A DNA stretch of 43,237 nucleotides from an uncultured Lactobacillus sp. (lineage in GTDB: Bacteria; Bacillota; Bacilli; Lactobacillales; Lactobacillaceae). This document shows, one piece after another, positions 15,317-22,857 of this stretch. The position numbers and the translations under genes are program-made. Below the pieces are notes generated by a model. The model saw nothing but the letters and a program-made list of their open reading frames with translations, had not been told where the DNA came from and ran no database searches. Location: the NCBI RefSeq assembly GCF_947367125.1, contig NZ_CANBCQ010000021.1:1-43237 (forward strand). Direction: 5' to 3'. Numbering within the stretch: the stretch's first letter is position 1; the number at the start of each line of letters is the position of its first letter.

Positions 15317-16687
15317 TTAGGCAGCCAAACGATATGGAAAACAAACTACAATTTTATCCTTTAAATATCGTTTATCTTTTCTTCCGGGCCTAATAGGTGT
15401 TAAATAGGATGCCATATTTAATAAAAATTGTATGAAATTTTTGTCTGAAAAATCGTTTGAGTTAAAGTATTGTCGCCAAATATAACATGCCATTTTAAAA
15501 TCAAGTTGATAGCTGTATTTTCGTTTAGTATTAGGCTTCGAACAGGTACTTAACGACAAGCTGACGGCATTATACATGGCAAAATGAGCATACAATTCCA
15601 AATAAACAAATTGATCCTTTTTAGAATGAAATTGAACACCGCTTAAATCGTACTTTAGCTCTCTAAAGGAATTTTCTATGCCCCAACGAAGATGATAGAT
15701 TTCTTTCATACGTTGCAATAGAAATTGATTTCGATTTAAGTTAGTAATTAGTACTTCCCATTCATCAGCTGATCCTGACGAATTAATTTTAAACTTACAA
15801 ACTCTGAATTTGACGTTACAAAAGTCTGCGAAATCCCAGCGTTGATCTGCAGTATTTTTAGAACGAACTGCTTTATAATGTCGTTTTTTATGCATAATCA
15901 AATGAAGAAACTGTTCAGAGTCTTTGTGAGTGATATAGTAATAGTTCGATGAGGTTACCCGACAAGAAAGGTCTATATCACATTCTTGATTTGGCATAGC
16001 GGCTATTTCTTTAATTACACCACCTGAAGCTTTTTTTGCCTTAGCACGAATAATATACTGACAGTGGTTAAGTCGGTTGCAATTCTCAATCAAATTAAAA
16101 CTACCATAGCCACGATCCATTAAAACCAGAAAATCTTGACCTTGTTTATTTAACTCCTTTAACATTTTGAGAGCAGCTTCACGTTCATCCATCTTGATTC
16201 GCGGTTGAAAAACAATATCTAAATATAACTTGTTTAAAATATCATACAACGCATTTACATGAATTTGACAATAGATACAACCATCTTTACCTTTAAAGAT
16301 ATTTTCCGACTTAGGATTAAAAGGCTGATTAAAATCTGAGCCATCAATAGCAACGACTTGGTAATGCTTATCTAATAGTGTTAAATTCACTTTTGCTTGA
16401 TTAAGCTTGATCATAATTTCTCTAAAACATTCAGGTTTTAATTTTGCCTTCTGTTGTTCAAAAGCTGAAGCAGTCATTCTAGTATTAATATCTGGAAAGG
16501 CTTTGAACAGCTCAGTATTTAAACTACCAGCTCCCATATTAAGAATTAGTTTAATTAGATCCGCTACGTTAAGCTTGCGACAACGTGAAAAAGCTTTAGT
16601 CGAATTAGTATAACTATGAATATTAGCAGCGATTTGATTGATAATCTGATCTATCAGCTTTAAAATATTTGAGTGAAGGGATTTCAT
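15317..16687 (-). CDS. IS4-family (DDE) transposase
   Basis: About 456 residues with the three catalytic acids in VVAIDGSDFN, LVLMDRGYG and the YREK-type block YHLRWGIENSFRELK, as in IS4-family enzymes of the RNase H fold. It cuts and joins the element's ends. Start: ATG 16687; an in-frame GTG at 16696 is also possible, with GAAAGG close upstream of both. The frame is open throughout, so the element may be active. It is read toward the rgg gene. Confidence 0.92.
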   Translation of the reverse strand: MKSLHSNILKLIDQIINQIAANIHSYTNSTKAFSRCRKLNVADLIKLILNMGAGSLNTELFKAFPDINTRMTASAFEQQKAKLKPECFREIMIKLNQAKVNLTLLDKHYQVVAIDGSDFNQPFNPKSENIFKGKDGCIYCQIHVNALYDILNKLYLDIVFQPRIKMDEREAALKMLKELNKQGQDFLVLMDRGYGSFNLIENCNRLNHCQYIIRAKAKKASGGVIKEIAAMPNQECDIDLSCRVTSSNYYYITHKDSEQFLHLIMHKKRHYKAVRSKNTADQRWDFADFCNVKFRVCKFKINSSGSADEWEVLITNLNRNQFLLQRMKEIYHLRWGIENSFRELKYDLSGVQFHSKKDQFVYLELYAHFAMYNAVSLSLSTCSKPNTKRKYSYQLDFKMACYIWRQYFNSNDFSDKNFIQFLLNMASYLTPIRPGRKDKRYLKDKIVVCFPYRLAA

Positions 16688-16726
16688 AAGAGACACAACC
16701 TTTCTATGAAAGACCTGATAAAAGAC

Positions 16727-16806
16727 AAAAAGGGTGAGCAGATAAATCTATATCTACTCACCTTTATTTTTATTGTAAAAAGAACCGAATCCAAATGATT
16801 CGGTTC
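16727..16806 (-). terminator. Two tandem hairpins at the right end of the IS
   Basis: The stem GGTGAG-AGAT (16733-16743) pairs with 16752-16762 with one mismatch, and a perfect 10-pair stem joins 16782-16791 with 16797-16806. Each is followed by T residues on the minus strand. They lie between the pheromone gene and the transposase start and would block read-through from the former into the latter. Confidence 0.65.
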
Positions 16807-16885
16807 CAAAAGCGTTGAATTTGTCAATGCCTTAACTTAATGACATTGGACATTGATACAATCCCACTAATTCTTTTCATGTATT

Positions 16886-16987
16886 TTATAATTTATTAAA
16901 TAATGCCAAAAGTGGGTTAGTTACAACGGGTAACCAGCCAGTTAAAATAAGCAATGGTAAAAATTTGAAAATATGGATTTTCTTCAT
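16886..16987 (-). CDS. SHP-like short hydrophobic pheromone precursor (33 aa)
   Basis: A small gene with an excellent ribosome site (AGGAGG eight bases before ATG 16987). The product starts MKKIHIFKFLPLLILTGWLP and ends NPLLALFNKL. A basic N-terminus followed by a hydrophobic body of 20-35 residues is the form of SHP pheromones, which are exported, trimmed to a C-terminal peptide and re-imported by an oligopeptide permease to bind Rgg. Before the IS insertion its 3' end lay about 60 bases from the rgg 3' end, a convergent layout. Upstream are a -10 box with a weak -35 and a palindrome, as expected for an activator-dependent promoter. The mature peptide is unknown. A small membrane peptide or toxin is an alternative. 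Confidence 0.7.
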   Translation of the reverse strand: MKKIHIFKFLPLLILTGWLPVVTNPLLALFNKL

Positions 16988-17028
16988 AGCCCAACCTCCT
17001 GATTTCAAAATATTGTTGGTCGATGTTT

Positions 17029-17082
17029 ACTATACAGTATCTTAAAAAGTAAAAATATTTAAATAGTCATATATGGCTATTT
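17029..17082 (-). promoter_or_regulatory. Promoter and palindromic operator of the pheromone gene
   Basis: On the minus strand TGTATAGT (-10 at 17029-17034) is preceded at 17 bases by a poor -35 (TATTTT). Just upstream lies a 22-base imperfect palindrome (17061-17082) with arms AAATAG and CTATTT around CATATATG. Weak -35 plus adjacent dyad is typical of Rgg-activated promoters; binding by this Rgg is inferred. Confidence 0.55.
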
Positions 17083-17119
17083 AATAAATGCTCCGCTACA
17101 AAATTTGGTATACCTTAAA

Positions 17120-17143
17120 TACTTTGAGATATAACTCAAAGTA
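17120..17143. promoter_or_regulatory. Perfect 9-bp dyad upstream of the helveticin-like gene
   Basis: TACTTTGAG (17120-17128) and CTCAAAGTA (17135-17143) are exact mirror arms around six bases. It overlaps where the -35 region of a candidate TAGTAT -10 box (17152-17157) would lie, 36 bases before the start codon. There is no T tract after it. It differs in sequence from the dyad at 17061, so a second regulator may be involved. Confidence 0.5.
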
Positions 17144-17178
17144 CATAAATGTAGTATTTTATTAGGAGGCATACAGTT

Positions 17179-18156
17179 GTGGTTTATGCAACTAATATAA
17201 ATGTCAATTTACAATATTATTTGAATGATTATGCTGATGGAGATGATGATCTTTATCACGTAGTAGTTCAAAAAGGTAATGTTGGTTCTTCATATGTTTA
17301 TGCTTTACAATTACTTCATTCACAACATAACATTTATGTATTCCGTGGTAGCAGACAGACTAATGTTAACTTCGATAAGAATAATCCGGTATTACGTTTG
17401 ATTGGTCAAGATGGGTATACAGCAGGTGGACATACTCAAACTTGGGAATATGCAAATCAATCTGGAGATTGGTTTGTAGGTACTAAACCAATGCCGAATC
17501 AAAATAACTGGACAAAGCAGATTGCTAGAGTACACATTCCAAATGGTCGGAAGATTAACTATAATACTGATTTACCACGTTTATCTTACTTAAATAGAGC
17601 AGGTCAAAAATATGGTATAGGATATTCTGGTGATGATATGTCTAGAGTTGAAGCAGCTGTTTCACCGGATTATCGATACTTTATGATAGCCAGTGGTGAT
17701 GTATACCATAATGGATACTTCTCTTTGTACTATCTTAACGATATTAACAGCGCACTTAATGCTGCGGGAACTAGTCCAGTAGATATTAGAAATCTTAACT
17801 GTATTAAGGCATTTGAAATTCCAGGCATTGCGGGAAGTACAGGTTCAGTTGGATCGCTTCAAGGATTTGATGTAAGTGATGGAGGTAACTATATTTATAT
17901 TTCCAGTCAATTTGCTGGGAACTCTAACAGAAAGATTGTAAAAATCCCTTGGGGAAGCACTGATCCTAATGCATGGGAAACAGTTGATCTTAATTCACAG
18001 ACTATTCTTGATGCAAGTGGATATTATACTGAATTAGAAGGTATTCAATTAATCAATGACAATGATTTATACTTGACGGTTGCATATCATAGAAATGCAG
18101 ATGGTTTGACATCTATGAACAGAATTTATAGAGTAAACTGGACTTCAAATATTTAA
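17179..18156 (+). CDS. Helveticin J-family class III bacteriocin-like protein
   Basis: 325 residues matching helveticin J in many segments: VVVQKGNVGSSYVYALQL near the N-terminus, GGHTQTWEYA, WTKQIARV, LPRLSYLNRAG, EAAVSPDYRYF, IYISSQ, KIVKIPW and LTVAYH near the end. Helveticins are large, heat-labile, leaderless antibacterial proteins of lactobacilli; no signal peptide is visible here either, so export is unexplained. The start is a GTG at 17179 with AGGAGG nine bases upstream. It is divergent from the SHP-like pheromone gene, and the shared 190-bp region holds two palindromes, which suggests quorum-sensing control by the nearby Rgg. Some homologues are annotated only as hypothetical or surface proteins, so killing activity is not certain. 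Confidence 0.88.
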   Translation: MVYATNINVNLQYYLNDYADGDDDLYHVVVQKGNVGSSYVYALQLLHSQHNIYVFRGSRQTNVNFDKNNPVLRLIGQDGYTAGGHTQTWEYANQSGDWFVGTKPMPNQNNWTKQIARVHIPNGRKINYNTDLPRLSYLNRAGQKYGIGYSGDDMSRVEAAVSPDYRYFMIASGDVYHNGYFSLYYLNDINSALNAAGTSPVDIRNLNCIKAFEIPGIAGSTGSVGSLQGFDVSDGGNYIYISSQFAGNSNRKIVKIPWGSTDPNAWETVDLNSQTILDASGYYTELEGIQLINDNDLYLTVAYHRNADGLTSMNRIYRVNWTSNI

Positions 18157-18170
18157 GTAATAAGATGATA

Positions 18171-18212
18171 AAAAAGTTTCTAGTTGGCTAGATACTGACT
18201 AGAAACTTTTTA
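18171..18212 (+). terminator. Terminator of the helveticin-like gene
   Basis: A perfect 14-pair stem (18171-18184 with 18198-18211), A-rich then T-rich, 14 bases after the stop. Confidence 0.9.
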
Positions 18213-18236
18213 TTAGTATTTAAGGAGAAAATAACC

Positions 18237-19319
18237 ATGAAAAAGCAAATTAAATTAGTCAGCTTAGCTGCAGCCGCATTGTTGGCAGTTGCTCCAGCAG
18301 TTGCTTCGACTGTGTATGCTGAGAGTACAACAAATGCTACTAACACTACTACAAATGTAAGTGATACAAATCCAGTTATTACTTACAATGGCAAGACTTA
18401 TAGTCAAGATCAATCAATTAATGATGTAGCTGCCAACGCATCATTTAATTATATTCCTGTTAGAACTATGAATGCGATGAGTAATACTGTAGCTGCAATT
18501 CAAAAAGTTTTCACTGCTACTGCTTCAAGTACTGATAACACTCCAGTGGCCGTAAAAGTTAACATGGATAGCTTTAACTGGGAAGTCGCAGGTCGTTATC
18601 CTACTACAGTTAGTGCAACAAATGCTGCTGGTAAGACTACTACACTTTCATTTAACTTATATGTAGGTGCTAAGAATTCAGGTGCCGTATATGCAAATGC
18701 TAAAAATCCTGATGGTGGTAATCTTTATGTCTTTAATATTAAGGATAACAAGGTAACCAAGGCACCAGTAACTATTAAGAGTAATACTGATCTAGCTACT
18801 TTTGGCACAGTCACTGTAAATAATGTTTCATATACTAGATTAAATAGTGCTGATTCAGATATTTATATTCATACTGCAGATATTACTGGAACCACTGCCC
18901 CAACTACTAAGCCAACACCTGCAGCACCAGTTAATAAGACTTTGATGCATACGGCGTTACTTTATAATAAAGATGGTAAATCATTAGGAACTAAGTATTA
19001 TTCATATCGTACTGTTTCCGTATTACTTGATACTGTAACTATTAACGGTAGTGAATACTATCAATTAGCTTTGGGAGCAGATTATAATAATGCTTATATT
19101 AAGGCAACCAATATTGATGGAACTAAGCGCAAGTTAAAGCATAACGCTTACATCTACAGCACTTCAACACGCCGCACTACACATAAAGGTGCATGGAAGT
19201 TGTACAAGGGCTCCACAGTGACAACCTACGGTGGTTCATACAAGTTCAAGAACGGCAAACGTTACTACAGAATTGGTGGACCAGCCAAGCAATATGTAAG
19301 AACATCAAATTTTAACTAA
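18237..19319 (+). CDS. Secreted surface protein with SLAP-type cell-wall-binding repeats
   Basis: 360 residues. Signal peptide 1-28, cleaved after VYA, then a Ser/Thr/Asn-rich region. About residues 50-220 form an S-layer-like part (TTVSATNAAGKTTTLSFNLY). A Thr/Pro linker (about 215-228) follows. At the C-terminus are two SLAP-like repeats of about 60 residues, rich in Lys and Tyr (ALLYNKDGKSLG; KHNAYIYSTSTRRT ... YRIGG). SLAP repeats hold S-layer and S-layer-associated proteins of the L. acidophilus group to wall teichoic or polysaccharide. It is smaller than a true S-layer subunit (about 440-470), so more likely an S-layer-associated protein. ATG 18237 has AAGGAG upstream. Confidence 0.9.
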   Translation: MKKQIKLVSLAAAALLAVAPAVASTVYAESTTNATNTTTNVSDTNPVITYNGKTYSQDQSINDVAANASFNYIPVRTMNAMSNTVAAIQKVFTATASSTDNTPVAVKVNMDSFNWEVAGRYPTTVSATNAAGKTTTLSFNLYVGAKNSGAVYANAKNPDGGNLYVFNIKDNKVTKAPVTIKSNTDLATFGTVTVNNVSYTRLNSADSDIYIHTADITGTTAPTTKPTPAAPVNKTLMHTALLYNKDGKSLGTKYYSYRTVSVLLDTVTINGSEYYQLALGADYNNAYIKATNIDGTKRKLKHNAYIYSTSTRRTTHKGAWKLYKGSTVTTYGGSYKFKNGKRYYRIGGPAKQYVRTSNFN

Positions 19320-19342
19320 AAGCTGAATAGTATCTTAGGAAA

Positions 19343-19369
19343 GCGACAACATAACGGTTGTCGTTTTTT
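19343..19369 (+). terminator. Terminator of the SLAP protein gene
   Basis: CGACAAC (19344-19350) pairs with GTTGTCG (19357-19363) and is followed by six T residues. Confidence 0.85.
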
Positions 19370-19445
19370 CATCCCTTAAGCCCTAGAAAATCGTGCAGAA
19401 TCAGGTTAAAATAAAAATGATTTTTTAATTTATGGAGGATGTAAA

Positions 19446-20543
19446 ATGAGAAAACGATGGACCGCTGCGATTCTTGCAGCTTTAGTGACTGTAAGCACAG
19501 CAACAACGACTGTTAAAGCTGATGATACCTCTGCGACTACTAGTCAAACTGATTCTGCTACAACAGATAAGGTAACTTATAACAAGGCAGATTATCTGAC
19601 TAATAATCCTAAGTTGGTAAAAGTTAAGCATGCAACTACTCTTTATCGGGATGCAGCGTTAACTAAATCAGCACATAACGCTAAAGCAGGCTCACACTTT
19701 TTAATTAGCAAAATTATTAAGTCAGATGACCAAGTACCAGTTTTGAAAACTAGTGATGGCTTTTATCTTCCTGCTAAAAAGTCATTGTTGACGAAAGTAA
19801 AAGCATATCAAAATCCTAAGCAATATCACCAAGTGCAATACACTCAAATTAAGCCATACGGTAAAGTCGGCTATAACTTATCTCGTGGTTATGAAGGAAT
19901 TAAAACTTGGAAAGTAATGCACCGAATGGGAACTTGGGGGGGTACGAACTACTACAACCAAGCTACTTATAACGCCGTTAAGAACTTCCAGCGTAGTCAC
20001 CATTTGCCAGCAACTGGTAATGTTAACTTGGCAACTTGGAGAAAAATGGGCTTTTCTAAGAAGTCATGGTACAGCATTGATAGCTATGTTGCTCCACTTA
20101 AGGCTTATGCTTGGCAAGGGCGCAAGGCACATATTGAAGCAATGATTAATCAAGCTTACAAATATATGGGCAAGCCATGGTTAGCAGGTTGTTCAACTAG
20201 TCCAAGCTACGGCGTTGATTGTTCTGGTTTAGTAATGCAAGGGCTTTATGCAGGTGGAATTAGTCCAGTTCCAACTAGTTCAATCGGTCATGCTCATCCA
20301 GGTAACGAATGGAATTCACGCAATCTTTGGGCCGACAAGCATTTAAAGCGTGTTCCATATTCACAAAGAAAGCGTGGCGACTTAGTGTTCTATTACCAAC
20401 CAGGTACACATACTATTTGGCATGTTGCGATTTACTTAGGCAATAACCGCGTAATTGAAAGCTGGCCACCACGTGTGATGGTTCAACCAATTGTTAATTC
20501 ACAAAGAAATGTAATCGCTGGTATTAAGCGACCATTTATTTAA
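19446..20543 (+). CDS. Secreted NlpC/P60 peptidoglycan endopeptidase with peptidoglycan-binding domain
   Basis: 365 residues: signal peptide ending VKA at about 25; an N-terminal part with an SLAP/SH3-like segment (about 55-120); a peptidoglycan-binding helix bundle (about 155-205, TYNAVKNFQRSHHLPATGNV); and a C-terminal NlpC/P60 domain with catalytic C259 (GVDCSGLV) and H326 (IWHVAIYLGN). Such enzymes cut stem peptides of peptidoglycan outside the cell. It is followed after eight bases by a second exported protease-like gene, suggesting a two-gene transcript. ATG 19446 follows a GGAGG site. Confidence 0.92.
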   Translation: MRKRWTAAILAALVTVSTATTTVKADDTSATTSQTDSATTDKVTYNKADYLTNNPKLVKVKHATTLYRDAALTKSAHNAKAGSHFLISKIIKSDDQVPVLKTSDGFYLPAKKSLLTKVKAYQNPKQYHQVQYTQIKPYGKVGYNLSRGYEGIKTWKVMHRMGTWGGTNYYNQATYNAVKNFQRSHHLPATGNVNLATWRKMGFSKKSWYSIDSYVAPLKAYAWQGRKAHIEAMINQAYKYMGKPWLAGCSTSPSYGVDCSGLVMQGLYAGGISPVPTSSIGHAHPGNEWNSRNLWADKHLKRVPYSQRKRGDLVFYYQPGTHTIWHVAIYLGNNRVIESWPPRVMVQPIVNSQRNVIAGIKRPFI

Positions 20544-20551
20544 GGAAAAAG

Positions 20552-21286
20552 ATGAAAAAATATCTAATTGTTTTATTGGCAAGCTTGGGCCTAGGTTCAT
20601 TGTTGTTGACTAGCCAAACAGTCCAAGCTGCTGATAATGATGACGCTGCAGCAACTAATCAAACGGCTCCTAAGTATACTGGCCTGAAAAAAGTGGGTAA
20701 ACATTATATCTATTTTGACCAAGCAGGTAAGCAATGTTTTAAAAATACTAAGACTAAAAAGGCATACTATTGGATTAATAAAAGTGGCAAGGTTGTCGGT
20801 ATTAGGAACTACGCTAAGGTAATTAGCCAACTTCCTGAAATGCCAACTGGCTGTGAAATTACTGCCGTGACCATGATGATTAATTTTGCCGGTAAAAAGG
20901 TAACTAAACAGCGGGCAGCCAAGATTATGCCGCGCAGCTCTAACCCTAACAAAGGCTTTATCGGTTCGCCCTACAAGAAATATCCGCTCGGCTATTGGGT
21001 TGCGCCTAATGGGGTGAAGCCTGTAGTGAAGCACTATCTTGGTAGAGCAAAGAATATGACCAATTGTGGCTTGCCCGCAATTAAGGATAAGTTGATTAAT
21101 TCGCACTTGGTGGTCGCTTGGGTAGGGATGTTTGACGGTATCTCTAATCATGCCATTACCTTGACTGGTTATCATGGCAAAACGATCTATTATAACGATC
21201 CTTGGACTGGAACCAAGCGGAAGATCAAGCAAGAAATTTTTGTGACGCACTGGGCCTTAGATGCCCATCGGGCGTTGAGCTATTAA
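20552..21286 (+). CDS. Secreted C39-like cysteine peptidase family protein
   Basis: 244 residues. Signal peptide 1-26 (VQA cleavage). A short GW/SLAP-like or choline-binding-like repeat (KHYIYFDQAGK, AYYWINKSGK, about 48-82) precedes a C39-like papain-fold domain with C101 (MPTGCEITA), H200 (SNHAITLTGY) and D216 (YYNDPW). Members of this group are exported thiol proteases or amidases; the substrate is unknown, but the wall is likely given its location and neighbour. AAGGA precedes the ATG. Confidence 0.85.
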   Translation: MKKYLIVLLASLGLGSLLLTSQTVQAADNDDAAATNQTAPKYTGLKKVGKHYIYFDQAGKQCFKNTKTKKAYYWINKSGKVVGIRNYAKVISQLPEMPTGCEITAVTMMINFAGKKVTKQRAAKIMPRSSNPNKGFIGSPYKKYPLGYWVAPNGVKPVVKHYLGRAKNMTNCGLPAIKDKLINSHLVVAWVGMFDGISNHAITLTGYHGKTIYYNDPWTGTKRKIKQEIFVTHWALDAHRALSY

Positions 21287-21292
21287 TTTTAT

Positions 21293-21312
21293 GTAAATAT
21301 ATTTACTTTTTA
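21293..21312 (+). terminator. Short palindromic terminator between convergent genes
   Basis: GTAAATATATTTAC (21293-21306) is self-complementary and runs into TTTTT, reaching the last codons of pepI on the other strand. The stem is all A/T inside, so strength is modest. Confidence 0.45.
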
Positions 21313-22191
21313 GTCATGTTGATCAAGCCATTTCCGCAACATTTCAACATATTCATCTGTTTTTTCTACAAAAGACATGTGACCGCAACCTTCAAATAGT
21401 TGCCACTCACTGCCAGCAAGCTGGTCTTGCATCGTTTTAGCCACATAAGGCGTACATAAATCATCAGTCCCACTCGTAATTAGAGTTGGGACTTTTATTT
21501 TGCCTAGTTTTTCCGTGTATTCATAATCGTGCAAGTTGCCCTCTGGCGTATATTCATTTGGTCCCCATGCGGTTTCATAAGCAATTTTGCCGCCGCGCTT
21601 AGGGCGCATCACGCATTCAGGCCAGGTATTAGTCATGTCAATTGCATGTTGATTCATGAAGTGTTCGTTAGCTCTTGAGTAATCAGGATCAGTAAAATTG
21701 CCAGTTAATTCGGCGCGGTGAATTGCTGCTTGTTCTTCGATTGGCAGATACTTGATCAGGCGGTGTAATTCTTTACTCCATAAGGATGCCGATGACAAGG
21801 TAGAAGACAAGATCAAGCTTTGAATGCCAGTTGGATGATAATCGCACATGTAGATCAGCGCCAGCATCCCGCCCCAGCTTTGACCTAATAGGTGTATTTT
21901 ATGCAAAGCCAAGTGTTCCCGCAAGGCCATAAGTTCCTTAGCCCATGTTTCTTTAGTATAAAGTTCAGGATGATCATCGGGGATGCTGCTTTTGCCGCAA
22001 CCAAGCTGGTCATACATAATGATCCGGCGATCGTCAATTTCAGCTAATTTGTCCAAAACTTCAAAATAATTATGACTTGAGCCAGGACCACCATGGAGCA
22101 AGACGAGTGGCGTTTTTTCGCTTCTTTGACCAACAATGCGGTAATAAGTTTCATAGCCCATGAAGGGCATTTTTCCTTCGATGATTTTCAT
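21310..22191 (-). CDS. pepI: PepI, proline iminopeptidase
   Basis: 293 residues, an alpha/beta-hydrolase with oxyanion segment LLHGGPGSSHNYF and triad S105 (GQSWGG), D244 (SGTDDLC) and H271 (GCGHMSF). Length and spacing agree with lactobacillar PepI, which removes N-terminal proline from peptides, a step in using casein-derived peptides. Cytoplasmic, no signal peptide. It is the last gene of a leftward unit and starts eight bases after the ecfT-like gene stops. The association with an ECF transporter has no obvious biochemical link. Confidence 0.95.
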   Translation of the reverse strand: MKIIEGKMPFMGYETYYRIVGQRSEKTPLVLLHGGPGSSHNYFEVLDKLAEIDDRRIIMYDQLGCGKSSIPDDHPELYTKETWAKELMALREHLALHKIHLLGQSWGGMLALIYMCDYHPTGIQSLILSSTLSSASLWSKELHRLIKYLPIEEQAAIHRAELTGNFTDPDYSRANEHFMNQHAIDMTNTWPECVMRPKRGGKIAYETAWGPNEYTPEGNLHDYEYTEKLGKIKVPTLITSGTDDLCTPYVAKTMQDQLAGSEWQLFEGCGHMSFVEKTDEYVEMLRKWLDQHD

Positions 22192-22199
22192 TTTTTCAC

Positions 22200-22853
22200 C
22201 TATTTAAACAAAAATAATGAGATATTAACCAAAATCAGCAGGGTAAAGAAGATGCCCCAATCTTTAGCCGTTAAAGGAATAGCGACAATTGTTGAGCGTT
22301 TCTGTCCTTCAACATAGCCGTGCGATTCCATCCCTTGAGCCAGATTATCAGCTGAGTTTAAGGCCACTAGAATCGCTTTGAAATAAAGGACCGGTGACCA
22401 AAAGCTGAGATAAATTCCCCGCATCATCGCGTTAGTTCGGATCTGTTTAACTGCCATCTTCATCTGCGGAATAATGTTGATCGCCGCCAGCACGCCGTAG
22501 GCAAATTTGCTGGGCAGGTGCAGGTTCTGCTCTAATGAGCGGGTAAAATCCGTAGCGGTGTTATTGCGCGTCACGCAGGCAATCGTCAAGGTATAAACAT
22601 AGACACGCGTTGACAAATTCCAAGCATAATAAGCATCTGACGTTGGTGAAAACCAAAAGAGCGTTGCAAAGATTGTAAAAGCAGCAATAAAGGGCAGAAC
22701 AATGAGCAAAATTAACTCTTTAATTTTGATTCGAGTAATAATTAAATAAACTAGCGCAAAGGCAATTACTAACAAATTAGTAACTAAACTGGCCTTTAAA
22801 GATATTTCCAGGGAAATAATAAACGCTAAAATAAATTTCAAACTAGGATTCAT
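22200..22853 (-). CDS. EcfT-like transmembrane component of an ECF transporter
   Basis: 217 residues with about five hydrophobic helices and the C-terminal cytoplasmic coupling region containing the family-typical short motif (A-M-M-R-G, in IRTNAMMRGIYLS) that docks onto the ATPases. ECF transporters import vitamins or metals with a separate substrate-binding S protein. It starts four bases after the ATPase gene. No S-component gene is adjacent, so the substrate is unknown. Confidence 0.85.
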   Translation of the reverse strand: MNPSLKFILAFIISLEISLKASLVTNLLVIAFALVYLIITRIKIKELILLIVLPFIAAFTIFATLFWFSPTSDAYYAWNLSTRVYVYTLTIACVTRNNTATDFTRSLEQNLHLPSKFAYGVLAAINIIPQMKMAVKQIRTNAMMRGIYLSFWSPVLYFKAILVALNSADNLAQGMESHGYVEGQKRSTIVAIPLTAKDWGIFFTLLILVNISLFLFK

Positions 22854-22857
22854 GGCC

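Larger units (their letters stand above)
15186..16848 (-). mobile_element. Complete IS4-family insertion sequence (1663 bp)
   Basis: The ends are 29-base perfect terminal inverted repeats (15186-15214 and 16820-16848), outer part CAATGTCATTAAGTTAAGG. The flanks carry an exact 9-bp direct repeat GACATTGAT (15177-15185 and 16849-16857), a target duplication. One full transposase gene lies inside on the minus strand. Hairpins near both ends act as terminators against entering transcripts. The perfect ends and duplication indicate a recent insertion. The IS name cannot be given without a database. Confidence 0.93.

Noticed and set aside
20597..21250. A 217-codon open frame on the minus strand across the C39-like gene
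   Set aside because: It is antisense to a gene with a clear signal peptide, catalytic residues and ribosome site, and its translation shows no domain-like pattern.
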